From DATMER01 sp963741305 (GTDB lineage: Bacteria > Acidobacteriota > Thermoanaerobaculia > Multivoradales > UBA5704), in NCBI GenBank assembly GCA_963741305.1, contig CAVUHL010000003.1, positions 4,030,001 through 4,094,000 on the forward strand: DNA of 64,000 bases. The letters are read 5' to 3'. The notes beneath the pieces were generated by a model, which was not told the DNA's origin, made no database searches, and saw nothing but the letters and a program-made list of their open reading frames with translations. A program made the translations under genes and the position numbers. Below are positions 50,857 to 58,613 of this stretch, in pieces; position 1 is the first letter of the stretch, and each line of letters starts with the position of its first letter.

Positions 50857-52386
50857 CTAGCCCTCGGCAAGAACTTCGGCAAGAAATACAGGCTCTTCAA
50901 TCTCGGGAAAGCAGGCCAGCACATGCTGGGCGTTCATGGTTGCACCGATGCGGGGCAAAACGGAAGCTGCTACTGCCAGAGAAAGCAGAGGAGGAACTGC
51001 ATTCCCAATCTGCCTGAAAGCAGGATTCATAGTACCAGAGAATCGAAATCCATCAGGGAACGACTGCAGCCGCGCTGCCTCCCTCACGGAAATTGTACGC
51101 GCCTGCACTGAATCATAATGAATGTGGCTATAGGAGTCCTTACCGAGGTGTGCCATCAGAGTACGAGCTGGCTTGTCTGGTTCCATTTTGCGCCACTTGT
51201 TCGGGAACTTCTCAGGATCATAAGGGGGCACGTACTCAGCTTGCATCTGCAGATACTCAGGCGACTCGTCGGGAAGAGGGATTCCCCTTCTCCTAGCCTG
51301 ATCTAGCTCTTTTTCAAACAACCGGATTGCGAGATCATACGCAAGGGGATAATCATCACCATGCTTCATCGACCGAAACAATCTGTAATCCCGCTCACTC
51401 AGAGAGCGAATCACATGATCCCATATCTTTTCATCGCTTTTGAGACCTGGCCAGTTCCTCATGAGTCGAGCGTAGGGAGATAATTCTACACCCGACAGAT
51501 AAGTTACCGCACTGTCAAAGCGACGTGCTCCTCTACGAAGCGAGCCATCCAAGTGACCAGAAATAGGAGGCAGATCTTGAACTGCCTCTTTAACTGTTAC
51601 GGCACTCCGAGCTCCTTCAATCGGCGAAGGCGTGGCAATGTAGTGGCTCGTTTCCCGGTATAGAGGCTGACTGGAGAGCACTCTGAGTGCGACAGTTCGC
51701 GAGCTGTGATACCCCGAAGGAAATGAAACCTTGTGAGTGGGTCGCGGAAACTCGATGGTAGAGGCAGCTTCCTTATGGAACGCTATCAGGAAAAAGCGCT
51801 CCCTCATCTGGGGTACACCGTAGCTTGCGGCGTTTAGGAGGGAATACGCGCAATCATACCCCATGCTCCCAAGAACGTCGCAGATCTCCTCCCCTAAATT
51901 GTGTCCTCCCCAGTTGAGGATGTCGGGCACATTTTCCATTACCACGGCAACAGGCTGAAGAACCTTCACGAAGTGCAAGTAGGGCACGTAGAGCTGGGCT
52001 CGTGGATCGTGCCGAAAGGCCTCTGGATGCTGCTGCACTTCGCGGAGTTTGGCCCGCCCGACGCGGGTAAAGGTCGGGCAAGGTGGACCTCCCACAAGAA
52101 CGTCCACTGCCAACTCGGATTCCTCATGTCCCAATTCCTGCAGAAACCGGGCAGGCTCAACGCCGGTTATATCTCGCGCCTTACCATGAAGGGCCGGATT
52201 GTCACTATGAAAGTTGAGGGCAAACGACATCGCGGCGTGTTCGTCGATCTCAACACCACCAAGACTTTGACAACCCGCTGTCACGAAGCCGAGCGACATT
52301 CCTCCGCATCCCGCAAAGAGGTCCAATACCTTGGGGGATTCACCTCGCTCCAAGCGTCGTAGCTTTTCTTTTATGGTTTTTGACAT
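50857..52386 (-). CDS. DNA (cytosine-5) methyltransferase
   Basis: This 509-residue Dcm-type enzyme has motif I VLDLFAGCGGMSLGF, motif IV GGPPCPTFTRVGRAK with the catalytic Cys, motif VI VVMENVPD, and motif X QIGNAVPPLLSLAV. There is a long target-recognition region between motifs VIII and IX (about 250-430). It protects host DNA in a restriction-modification or related system. It is followed immediately by the GHKL ATPase gene and preceded by the Vsr-like nuclease. Confidence 0.95.
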   Translation of the reverse strand: MSKTIKEKLRRLERGESPKVLDLFAGCGGMSLGFVTAGCQSLGGVEIDEHAAMSFALNFHSDNPALHGKARDITGVEPARFLQELGHEESELAVDVLVGGPPCPTFTRVGRAKLREVQQHPEAFRHDPRAQLYVPYLHFVKVLQPVAVVMENVPDILNWGGHNLGEEICDVLGSMGYDCAYSLLNAASYGVPQMRERFFLIAFHKEAASTIEFPRPTHKVSFPSGYHSSRTVALRVLSSQPLYRETSHYIATPSPIEGARSAVTVKEAVQDLPPISGHLDGSLRRGARRFDSAVTYLSGVELSPYARLMRNWPGLKSDEKIWDHVIRSLSERDYRLFRSMKHGDDYPLAYDLAIRLFEKELDQARRRGIPLPDESPEYLQMQAEYVPPYDPEKFPNKWRKMEPDKPARTLMAHLGKDSYSHIHYDSVQARTISVREAARLQSFPDGFRFSGTMNPAFRQIGNAVPPLLSLAVAASVLPRIGATMNAQHVLACFPEIEEPVFLAEVLAEG

Positions 52387-52391
52387 CTATC

Positions 52392-52985
52392 CTACTCAAA
52401 TCGATGAGATCTCTTGCGGCTCCACTTAGTTGTTGTTCGGCGCCGCACTTCTTCCATGTGCGGCTCGGCACTGCGCAGTGACTCAAGGCGACGCCTCTCC
52501 ATATTTGAATCTAGAGGCTCGACGTATACTACTCGCCAGTCCTGCGTATCAGAGCTCGTTCCTTCCCCAGAAAGAGTCGACTTGACCCTGGCGACGCTAT
52601 CCTGGAGGTTCTCAAATATCTCGTGCTCCCAGAAGCGGACTACCCGCCAACCAAGTCGTTCGAGTTCGACAGTCTGGCGTCGATCCCTCTCAACGCTTGT
52701 CTTCAGCTTGTTGCTCCAGAACTCGGTGCCCGTTCTGGGAGCGACGTAATGCAGAGGACACCCGTGCCACTGGCAGCCATCCATATAGACCGCCACACGA
52801 GCTGAGGCAAATACGAGGTCGGGACGCCCTGCTGGAGTGCGTAGACCGACCCTATATCGAAGCCCTGCACCCCACAGGGCACGACGTAGCAGGATCTCCG
52901 GCTTTGTGTCTCTCGGCCGGATCCTGGCCATCTGTTCGGAGCGCGACAAGCTCAAGACGGCCCTATTGTACCGGAGGCCACTCAT
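52392..52985 (-). CDS. vsr: Vsr-type very short patch repair endonuclease
   Basis: This 197-residue protein starts at MSGLRYNRAVLSLSRSEQMA; a longer frame with an extra N-terminus is rejected. Vsr features: MARIRPRDTKPEILLRRALW, GRPDLVFASARVAVYMDGCQ, CQWHGCPLHY, WSNKLKTSVERDRRQTVEL, LGWRVVRFWEHEI. These nucleases nick at T:G mismatches left by deaminated 5-methylcytosine, fitting its pairing with the methyltransferase, whose start lies six bases away. A C-terminal basic tail may help DNA binding. A restriction role is also possible. Confidence 0.92.
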   Translation of the reverse strand: MSGLRYNRAVLSLSRSEQMARIRPRDTKPEILLRRALWGAGLRYRVGLRTPAGRPDLVFASARVAVYMDGCQWHGCPLHYVAPRTGTEFWSNKLKTSVERDRRQTVELERLGWRVVRFWEHEIFENLQDSVARVKSTLSGEGTSSDTQDWRVVYVEPLDSNMERRRLESLRSAEPHMEEVRRRTTTKWSRKRSHRFE

Positions 52986-53269
52986 TACATGGCGCGCGTT
53001 GCTATCCTGAGATTCTCGGGTTGGGAGGCTCCCGCCCATCTCCCGGTACTGCCACCCCTCCGGGGTTCGGGATAGACGCTCCCCCCTCCCCGGGGCTCGC
53101 GCCCCGGGCTACACGCTCCGCCCCCTTCGGGGCTCCCCGGATAATTGGCGTGGAGCCGGTGGGATTGGCTTCGAGCCGGCAGGCGGAAGGGCGTGGGGGG
53201 CTCAGGAGAGAAACGGGCGAAGAGGCGTCGCTCACCCCCAGCGCCCGGCCTCCTGACGGGGGGACGGAG
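52986..53269. other. GC-rich gene-free stretch with short hairpins
   Basis: No convincing gene is seen. It starts with a promoter-like GTTGCTATCCTGAGATTC, which reads on the plus strand with no gene behind it. It continues with hairpins such as GGGGCTCGCGCCCC and runs of C and G, and ends before the micro-gene at 53270. It separates the defence island from the repeat-array region and may be a fragment of mobile DNA. Confidence 0.55.
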
Positions 53270-53338
53270 CTAACCGCCTTCGCTGGTGCCGGGGATGCTG
53301 AGGTGGCCGCCCGCCTTCACGTGCGTCTTGACTCTCAT
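53270..53338 (-). CDS. 22-residue micro-gene with VKTHVKAGG motif
   Basis: The peptide begins MRVKTHVKAGGHLSIPG and ends TSEGG. It is preceded by AAAGGAGA five bases before the ATG, a very good ribosome site. Small peptides with a K/R-V-K-T-x-V-K-A-G-G pattern are something I recall from acidobacterial and some cyanobacterial genomes, often in tandem; I have no function for them. It could be a fragment of a longer family member. Confidence is limited by its size. Confidence 0.55.
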   Translation of the reverse strand: MRVKTHVKAGGHLSIPGTSEGG

Positions 53339-53442
53339 CGGCTCTCCTTTCAGGAAGGCTGCCATTCTATCCTGGGACCAAGGGCGAAAAGGACAGGTAA
53401 GTCGGCAGGTAGTCACCGATCGGAGAGCCTGGCTCCGTGCTC

Positions 53443-53670
53443 TCAGGCACGGAAAAGAGCCCGCAACCGGTTCCAGCGGTCTCGGACCTCCTCCGTCTCC
53501 TTGTCGAGTTCCTCCCGCCATCCAACGGTGTCGACGGCTGAGCGGAGAGAGTCCATCTGGCGCAGGAGGATCTCGGGAGGGGTGGCGTTCAGTTCGTCGA
53601 TCTCCGCTTGGTTGACCCGTGCCCAGCGGTTGGCGAAGTCGTGGGCTTGAGCTGGAGTGAGCCTTGCCAT
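53443..53670 (-). CDS. Small conserved hypothetical protein (75 residues)
   Basis: The protein starts MARLTPAQAHDFANRWARVN and has a helix-rich region with EELDKETEEVRDRWNRLRAL near the C-terminus. It is compact, highly charged and without signal peptide or cysteines. I recognise this type as a recurrent hypothetical, without a name. It may bind nucleic acid or a partner protein; this is a guess. It stands alone between the micro-gene and the 41-bp direct repeat. Confidence 0.65.
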   Translation of the reverse strand: MARLTPAQAHDFANRWARVNQAEIDELNATPPEILLRQMDSLRSAVDTVGWREELDKETEEVRDRWNRLRALFRA

Positions 53671-53732
53671 GCCGGGAGTCTAGCAGGCAAAGACTCTTCC
53701 CTCTGTCCTCGAGAGGACGGCGCCTCCCCGCC

Positions 53733-53773
53733 CCCCCGTGGCACTCTTCCTGGCAAGGAGGCTCGCTCCGGAC
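53733..53773 (+). repeat. 41-bp direct repeat, left copy (array C flank)
   Basis: Identical to 55012-55052 over 41 bases, starting CCCCCGTGGCACTCTTCC and ending CTCGCTCCGGAC. The two copies flank array C at a distance of 1279 bases, as if a segment had been duplicated around it. The region 53671-53732 holds nothing else recognisable. Confidence 0.85.
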
Positions 53774-53816
53774 TACCAAATAAGTGCCTGGCACCACCTC
53801 CAGCCACCTCCAGCCG

Positions 53817-54992
53817 TTCGGGAACCTTCCCGGACGATCCGGGCAACTGCCCGGATGGTTCGGGAACCTTCCCGGATGATCTGGGCAACTGCCCGGATGG
53901 TTTGGGAACCTTCCCGGATGATCCGGGCAACCGCCCGGATGGTTCGGGAACCTGCCCGGATGATCCGGGCAACCGCCCAGATGGTTCGGGAACCTGCCCG
54001 GATGATCCGGGCAACTGCCCGGACGGTTCGGGAACCTGCCCGGATGATCCGGGCAACCGCCCAACTCTTTCGGGCAACTGCCCAGATCATCCGGGCAACC
54101 GCCCAACTCTTTCGGGCAACTGCCCGGATCATCCGGGCAACCGCCCAACTCTTTCGGGCAACTGCCCAGATCGTCCGGGCAACCGCCCAACTCTTTCGGG
54201 CAACTGCCCGGATCGTCCGGGCAACCGCCCAACTCTTTCGGGCAACTGCCCGGATCGTCCGGGCAACCGCCCAACTCTTTCGGGCAACTGCCCGGATCAT
54301 CCGGGCAACCGCCCAACTCTTTCGGGCAACTGCCCGGATCGTCCGGGCAACCGCCCAACTCTTTCGGGCAACTGCCCGGATCGTCCGGGCAACTGCCCAA
54401 CTCTTTCGGGCAACTGCCCAGATCGTCCGGGCAACCGCCCAACTCTTTCGGGCAACTGCCCGGATCGTCCGGGCAACTACCCAACTCTTTCGGGCAACTG
54501 CCCGGATCATCCGGGCAACTGCCCAGATCGTCCGGGCAACCGCCCAACTCTTTCGGGCAACTGCCCGGATCGTCCGGGCAACCGCCCAACTCTTTCGGGC
54601 AACTGCCCAGATCGTCCGGGCAACTGCCCAACTCTTTCGGGCAACTGCCCGGATCGTCCGGGCAACCGCCCAACTCTTTCGGGCAACTGCCCGGATCGTC
54701 CGGGCAACTACCCAACTCTTTCGGGCAACTGCCCGGATCATCCGGGCAACCGCCCAACTCTTTCGGGCAACTGCCCAGATCGTCCGGGCAACCGCCCAAC
54801 TCTTTCGGGCAACTGCCCGGATCATCCGGGCAACCGCCCAACTCTTTCGGGCAACTGCCCGGATCGTCCGGGCAACTGCCCAACTCTTTCGGGCAACTGC
54901 CCGGATCGTCCGGGCAACCGCCCAACTCTTTCGGGCAACTGCCCGGATCATCCGGGCAACTGCCCGGATCGCCCGGGCAACCGCCCGAGCGA
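53817..54992. repeat. 21-bp periodic repeat array C (about 56 units)
   Basis: Alternating 21-bp half-units form 42-bp higher-order units. The first dozen read TTCGGGAACCTTCCCGGATG then TCCGGGCAACTGCCCGGATG. The rest alternate TTCGGGCAACTGCCCGGATC and TCCGGGCAACCGCCCAACTC. Almost every unit holds a small palindrome such as CGGGCAACTGCCCG or CGGGAACCTTCCCG. The phase of 21 is kept over nearly 1.2 kb. Long open frames appear on both strands only because 21 is divisible by three. Confidence 0.92.
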
Positions 54993-55011
54993 CTCGGGGA
55001 TCTACCCCGCT

Positions 55012-55052
55012 CCCCCGTGGCACTCTTCCTGGCAAGGAGGCTCGCTCCGGAC
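55012..55052 (+). repeat. 41-bp direct repeat, right copy (array C flank)
   Basis: Second copy of the repeat at 53733-53773, ending 45 bases before the DPNG peptide gene. It may carry part of that gene's upstream control region, because it includes the sequence AAGGAGG. Confidence 0.85.
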
Positions 55053-55097
55053 CATTTCGGACCGGGGATGCAGCCGTCCCGAATAGGAGACGTGCCG

Positions 55098-55370
55098 ATG
55101 CCCCTCTCCCCGTCACGCCACACCCTGGCGGTCCTGACCGTGGCCGCCCTCCTCGCCCTCGCTTCCCCCGGAGTCGCCCGGGCTCTCCCTCTCGATCCTG
55201 CCGGAGAGTCCCGGGGATTCATCCAGCAGCTCCTCGACGGCGCCGCCGGCTGGGTTCGGACCTTCGTCGTCCCCCTGTGGCAGGCGACCGGAAGCGGACT
55301 TGATCCGAGCGGTGGTCCGAATCCCAATGGAGACAGCGGCTCGGGGCTAGACCCCAACGGACGACCCTAG
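55098..55370 (+). CDS. Small secreted peptide with DPNG repeats, cassette 2
   Basis: This 90-residue protein starts at MPLSPSRHTLAVLTVAALLA, preceded by AGGAGA at good spacing. Signal peptide to about VARA, then LPLDPAGESRGFIQQLLDG, a hydrophobic stretch (WVRTFVVPLWQATG) and GSGLDPSGG, PNPNG, GSGLDPNG plus RP. It parallels the peptide at 6116-6382, with the order signal, LPL motif, short helix, DP(N/S)G repeats. It lies 45 bases after the 41-bp repeat and before a zinc-finger/TPR gene. No known family is recognised. Confidence 0.78.
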   Translation: MPLSPSRHTLAVLTVAALLALASPGVARALPLDPAGESRGFIQQLLDGAAGWVRTFVVPLWQATGSGLDPSGGPNPNGDSGSGLDPNGRP

Positions 55371-55393
55371 CCGCCTCCGCCTTGTTTCTTCGC

Positions 55394-55433
55394 CGGGCCG
55401 GAGAGTTCCCATCGCCGGCCCGCCATTTTCTTT
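55394..55433 (+). terminator. Rho-independent terminator in cassette 2
   Basis: The 8-bp perfect stem CGGGCCGG/CCGGCCCG (arms 55394-55401 and 55415-55422) is followed by CCATTTTCTTTCC. It starts 23 bases after the peptide gene stop and precedes the zf-TPR gene, as in cassette 1. Confidence 0.75.
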
Positions 55434-55511
55434 CCACGTGTCACAAAAACTCCGTCTGCGGCAACTATACTTTGAGAGCGACACGACTTCGCGGAAGCGA
55501 GAGGGGGAGCT

Positions 55512-56849
55512 GTGGAACACGAGCACCTGGATCAGCCTGCGCTGGACCGCCTTCTGGCCCTGGACAGGACCGAGGACCAGAACCGCGCACTGCTGCATCA
55601 ACTAGCCATCTGCCCGGAATGTCACAAGGTCGGGGGCTACATCCTCGATCTCTACCGGAGCAGGCTTCTGCCTCTCAACTTCAGCTTGGTAGAGCTCAAG
55701 TTGGCCCGCTCCAGGGCAGAAGCTCCCCAGCTCTGGGAGAGTCTCCGTCACCTCCCACACCCAAGGCGCCTCGCACTTGCTCAGGCTGGTAATCCTTTTC
55801 TGAGTTGGGGATTGTGCGAGTTCCTCTGTAAGACGAGCGAATCGGTGGCGTCCAAGGATGCCGCCCAGGCGTTGGAGCTTTCAGAGCTCGCCGTCCAGGT
55901 GTCCAACAGCATCGAGGATGACGACCCGGCGGAGGACAGATGGCTATATCAACTCAGGGCCTACGCCTGGGCCTACCTTGGAAATGCGCGCCGAGTGCAA
56001 GGGGACCATCAGGGTGCTGATGCTGCCTTCGTGGTAACTGACCAATGGTGGGAGGCTGGCGAGGAGGGAATTGGGGATGCCCTCGAGTATCGCCCTGTCA
56101 TCCTGGACCTCAAAGCCTCGCTGCGCGCTGCTCAAGGACGATTCTCTGAGGCCTTGGATCATCTTGACGAGGCTCTCGACATCTACCAAGTGGTCATCGG
56201 TGATCCTCATCTCGCAGGCCGAGTGCTCATCAAGAAGTCCTACACGCTCATAGAGATGGGCGATCTCGACACCGCCATCCCCATCCTCCAGAAGGCCGAG
56301 GAGTTGATCGACCCGGCACGGGAGCCCCGGCTGATTCTGTGCGCCCGGCACAACCTCCTGGACAACCTGAGCAAGGCCGGACGCTTTTCCGAGGCGCGGA
56401 CTCTCCTGCCCCAGGTCCAGGAGCTGTCCCGGAGCGCGGGCAGCCAGCTCGACCGGGTCCGGCTCCGCTGGGTCGAAGCCCGCATCGCCGCCGGGCTCGG
56501 CGAACCGGACGAGGCCCGTCAGGCCTTTTCCGAAGCGCAACGCGGCTTCCTCGACCAGCGCATCGCCTACGACGCCGCTCTCGTCTCCCTGGAAATGGCC
56601 ACGTTCCTCCTCCAGGAGGGACAGACCGCCGAGGTCCGCGAGCTCGCCCGCGAGATGATCCCCATCTTCCAGGCGCAGGACATCCACCGCGAAGCCCTCG
56701 CCGCCCTTGCCGTCTTCCAGGCCGCCGCCGCCCTCGACTCCGCCACCCTCGAGCTCGCCCGCGAAGTCGCGGCCTTCCTCGCCCGCGCCCGGCATGACCC
56801 CGCGCTTCGCTTCAGCGGCGAAACCAGTCCGCCCGCTCGGCGTCCTTAG
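55512..56849 (+). CDS. Zinc-finger/TPR protein, cassette 2
   Basis: This 445-residue protein begins with GTG (preceded by GAGGGGGAG), giving MEHEHLDQPALDRLLALDR. An H-x4-C-x2-C pattern (LLHQLAICPECHK) near residues 29-37 resembles the anti-sigma zinc finger. TPR-like helices follow (YAWAYLGNARRVQGDHQGAD, EPRLILCARHNLLDNLS, ALVSLEMATFLLQEGQ), ending ARHDPALRFSG. The match to the cassette 1 protein extends over the whole length. It is cytoplasmic by sequence. The association with a secreted DPNG peptide is the chief clue to its role. Confidence 0.82.
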   Translation: MEHEHLDQPALDRLLALDRTEDQNRALLHQLAICPECHKVGGYILDLYRSRLLPLNFSLVELKLARSRAEAPQLWESLRHLPHPRRLALAQAGNPFLSWGLCEFLCKTSESVASKDAAQALELSELAVQVSNSIEDDDPAEDRWLYQLRAYAWAYLGNARRVQGDHQGADAAFVVTDQWWEAGEEGIGDALEYRPVILDLKASLRAAQGRFSEALDHLDEALDIYQVVIGDPHLAGRVLIKKSYTLIEMGDLDTAIPILQKAEELIDPAREPRLILCARHNLLDNLSKAGRFSEARTLLPQVQELSRSAGSQLDRVRLRWVEARIAAGLGEPDEARQAFSEAQRGFLDQRIAYDAALVSLEMATFLLQEGQTAEVRELAREMIPIFQAQDIHREALAALAVFQAAAALDSATLELAREVAAFLARARHDPALRFSGETSPPARRP

Positions 56850-56893
56850 CGGGCTCCACCTCGTCACAGTCCGAGTGACGGATAGCGTTTTAT

Positions 56894-56950
56894 GTAGGGG
56901 CGGCCCTTGTGGCCGCCCTCCGGAAGGGCACCCACAAGAGGTGCCCCTAC
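56894..56950. repeat. Palindromic GTAGGGGC repeat element, copy 3
   Basis: A 57-base element starts GTAGGGGCGGCCCTTGTGG and ends AGGTGCCCCTAC. It is the near reverse of copy 1 at 18025. It lies between the zf-TPR gene and the PIN toxin gene, which converge on it. Confidence 0.8.
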
Positions 56951-56984
56951 AGAAGGACGATCCACCTTTCCGACGTGACAGAGC

Positions 56985-57407
56985 CTAGGGACTCCACCAA
57001 TTCTCAATTTGGAGCTTCTCGAACGGGGCAAAGTCATCCACATTCCTCGTTACGAGGACGAGGTCGTGCACGAACGCGATAGCTGCGATCTGGCCGTCGA
57101 GGAACGGCGGGGTTCTGCCCGCCCCAGTGAGCCGGGCTCGTTCGCTCGCATGGCGCTCCGCGGCTCGTGCGTCATAGGGAAGGATGACAAGAGAGGGGGC
57201 AAGGGTTTGCCACAAGTACTCCTCGATCGTCGCGCGCCGCTTCGACTCGGGAAGCCGGTCGCAACCGTAGAGAAGCTCATGCCAGACGGGAGAGGCGGTG
57301 ACGAGATCGGTCCGATTCTTCTCGATCTGCCGCAGAACTGAGGGATTGGGGCTCGGCTTCAGAGGCTCCGACAGGACGTTCGCGTCGGCAAGAAACCGTG
57401 GGCTCAC
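56985..57407 (-). CDS. Type II toxin, PIN domain VapC-like
   Basis: This 140-residue PIN protein starts at the GTG overlapping the antitoxin stop (GTGA). It gives SPRFLADANVLSEPLKPSPN with the first Asp in LADANV; further acidic residues lie in VWHELLYGCDRL and PPFLDGQIAAIAFVHDLVLV, then TRNVDDFAPF. It is an FitB/VapC-like RNase. A longer reading from 57515 would overlap the antitoxin and is rejected. Confidence 0.92.
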   Translation of the reverse strand: MSPRFLADANVLSEPLKPSPNPSVLRQIEKNRTDLVTASPVWHELLYGCDRLPESKRRATIEEYLWQTLAPSLVILPYDARAAERHASERARLTGAGRTPPFLDGQIAAIAFVHDLVLVTRNVDDFAPFEKLQIENWWSP

Positions 57408-57679
57408 CACTCGACCTCGCGGCCCGGCGTGCGGTCGCGAACGTTCGCGTAGACCTCTTCGACATCGAGATCGGAAAGGTCGTGCTCGGCGCGAAATTTT
57501 TGGATGGCGGCCCACAGGTCCGGGGGTCCGGTCGTCAACCTCTCATAGTCGCGGCTAGAGACCAGGACGGCCACCATCTTGCCTCGGCGGGTCAGCTCGA
57601 CCAGTTCCCCGTGCTCGGCAGAGCGTATCAGGGCGGGCAGGTGGTCGCGGGCTTCGGCAATAGAAACGCGCTTGGACAT
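57404..57679 (-). CDS. Type II antitoxin, Phd/YefM family
   Basis: This 91-residue protein has SIAEARDHLPALIRSAEHGE, VELTRRGKMVAVLVSSRDYE, the Phd/YefM N-terminal DNA-binding domain, followed by an acidic toxin-binding tail (DLSDLDVEEVYANVRD). It overlaps the PIN toxin by four bases. AGGAGGAG lies before the start, and CATCTAGATG upstream may be its operator. Confidence 0.92.
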   Translation of the reverse strand: MSKRVSIAEARDHLPALIRSAEHGELVELTRRGKMVAVLVSSRDYERLTTGPPDLWAAIQKFRAEHDLSDLDVEEVYANVRDRTPGREVEW

Positions 57680-57698
57680 CTCTGCTTCTCCTCCTAGC

Positions 57699-57708
57699 CA
57701 TCTAGATG
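57699..57708. promoter_or_regulatory. Possible operator of the Phd/PIN module
   Basis: The perfect palindrome CATCTAGATG lies 19 bases upstream of the antitoxin start, where Phd-type repressors usually bind. Short, so tentative. Confidence 0.35.
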
Positions 57709-57772
57709 TCCATCTTGCCTCTGTCCAATCGGAGTGTCAAGGGCCGCCTACTTTCGCTGCGGTTGTACCTCT

Positions 57773-58600
57773 TCAGCGCCGGAACCAGTCCGAGGTCTCG
57801 GTATCCGCCGGGATGAAGAGCTCGACGCGCAGGTCTTCCACCCGGGTGTCGAGCGGCGCCTGCAGGCTGGCGATGACTACGAAGAGGTTCAGGCGGGTGC
57901 CGTCGTCGAGATGGTATTTCAACAGCAGGACCGGTGGCGGCGGCACGCCGGGGTCCTGCCTCAGAAGGCGCTTCACTTCGGGGTTCCGGGCGAGCGCGGC
58001 CGTGGTCTCGGCGTGCTCGGGACGCCGGACCCGCGCCTGTTCCGCCATGTAGCGGCGCAGGAGGCAGGCCGTGGCCTCGCTCCAGTTTTCCAGACGCTCA
58101 CGGCCCGGTCCGCGCCGCAGCATCACATCGAACACGTTTTCCCGCGGCACTTCCGGGACCGGCGCGCCGCGCACGGCCGACCACAGGCGCGCCGCGCCCC
58201 GGTTGCCCTTCTTGATGATGACGCCGTCTTCCAGCAGGATCGCCGGAAAGGGCTCGTGGGTGTCCAGAAAGGCGAGGAGCGCTTGTTCGATCATTTCCAG
58301 GTCCCGGCGGTCGCGGCCCTCGGGCCGGAACATCGGCGCGTAGCCAGCCGCGAGCAGCATCTCATTCTGCTGGGCCAGCGAGAGCCCCAGCGTGCCGCCG
58401 AGCGCCAGCACGACCCCGCGGCTGGGATGCGAGCGGCCGGTCTCCAGAAAGCTCAGATGCCGTTGCGAGATCCCGGCCGCAAGCGCCGCTTCCAGTTGGG
58501 GCTGCCCCGCCCCGCGGCGATACGTCCGGAGGACGTCTCCAAACGTAGGCGCCGCGGTACGGGGGGCACGGCTTGTTGGAAGTTGGTCGTGTACCGTCAT
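57773..58600 (-). CDS. XRE family regulator with MmyB-like ligand domain
   Basis: This 275-residue protein has an N-terminal HTH (about 19-75: FGDVLRTYRRGAGQPQLEAA, GISQRHLSFLETGRSHPSRG). The C-terminal 190-residue MmyB-like domain includes NEMLLAAGYAPMF, FPAILLEDGVIIKKGNRGAA and LKYHLDDGTRLNLFVVIASL. MmyB-type domains bind fatty-acid-like ligands. The target genes are unknown; it may regulate itself or its neighbours. Confidence 0.92.
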   Translation of the reverse strand: MTVHDQLPTSRAPRTAAPTFGDVLRTYRRGAGQPQLEAALAAGISQRHLSFLETGRSHPSRGVVLALGGTLGLSLAQQNEMLLAAGYAPMFRPEGRDRRDLEMIEQALLAFLDTHEPFPAILLEDGVIIKKGNRGAARLWSAVRGAPVPEVPRENVFDVMLRRGPGRERLENWSEATACLLRRYMAEQARVRRPEHAETTAALARNPEVKRLLRQDPGVPPPPVLLLKYHLDDGTRLNLFVVIASLQAPLDTRVEDLRVELFIPADTETSDWFRR

Positions 58601-58613
58601 GAGGCTTTTGAGA

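Noticed and set aside
46546..52985. Named phosphorelay defence system (Detocs)
   Set aside because: The gene set (Dcm, Vsr, double GHKL, receiver with no known toxin domain) does not match what I recall of Detocs; kept as an unnamed candidate.
53817..54992. CRISPR array
   Set aside because: Period is a uniform 21 bases with no unique spacers and no cas genes nearby.
53608..55086. Plus-strand frame with NRPTLSGNCPDRPG repeats
   Set aside because: Also array C; units are shared with two other open frames and no ribosome site or signal supports it.
53270..55357. Minus-strand frame of 695 codons with GSCPKELGGCPDD repeats
   Set aside because: A by-product of array C; similar long frames exist on both strands in several phases.
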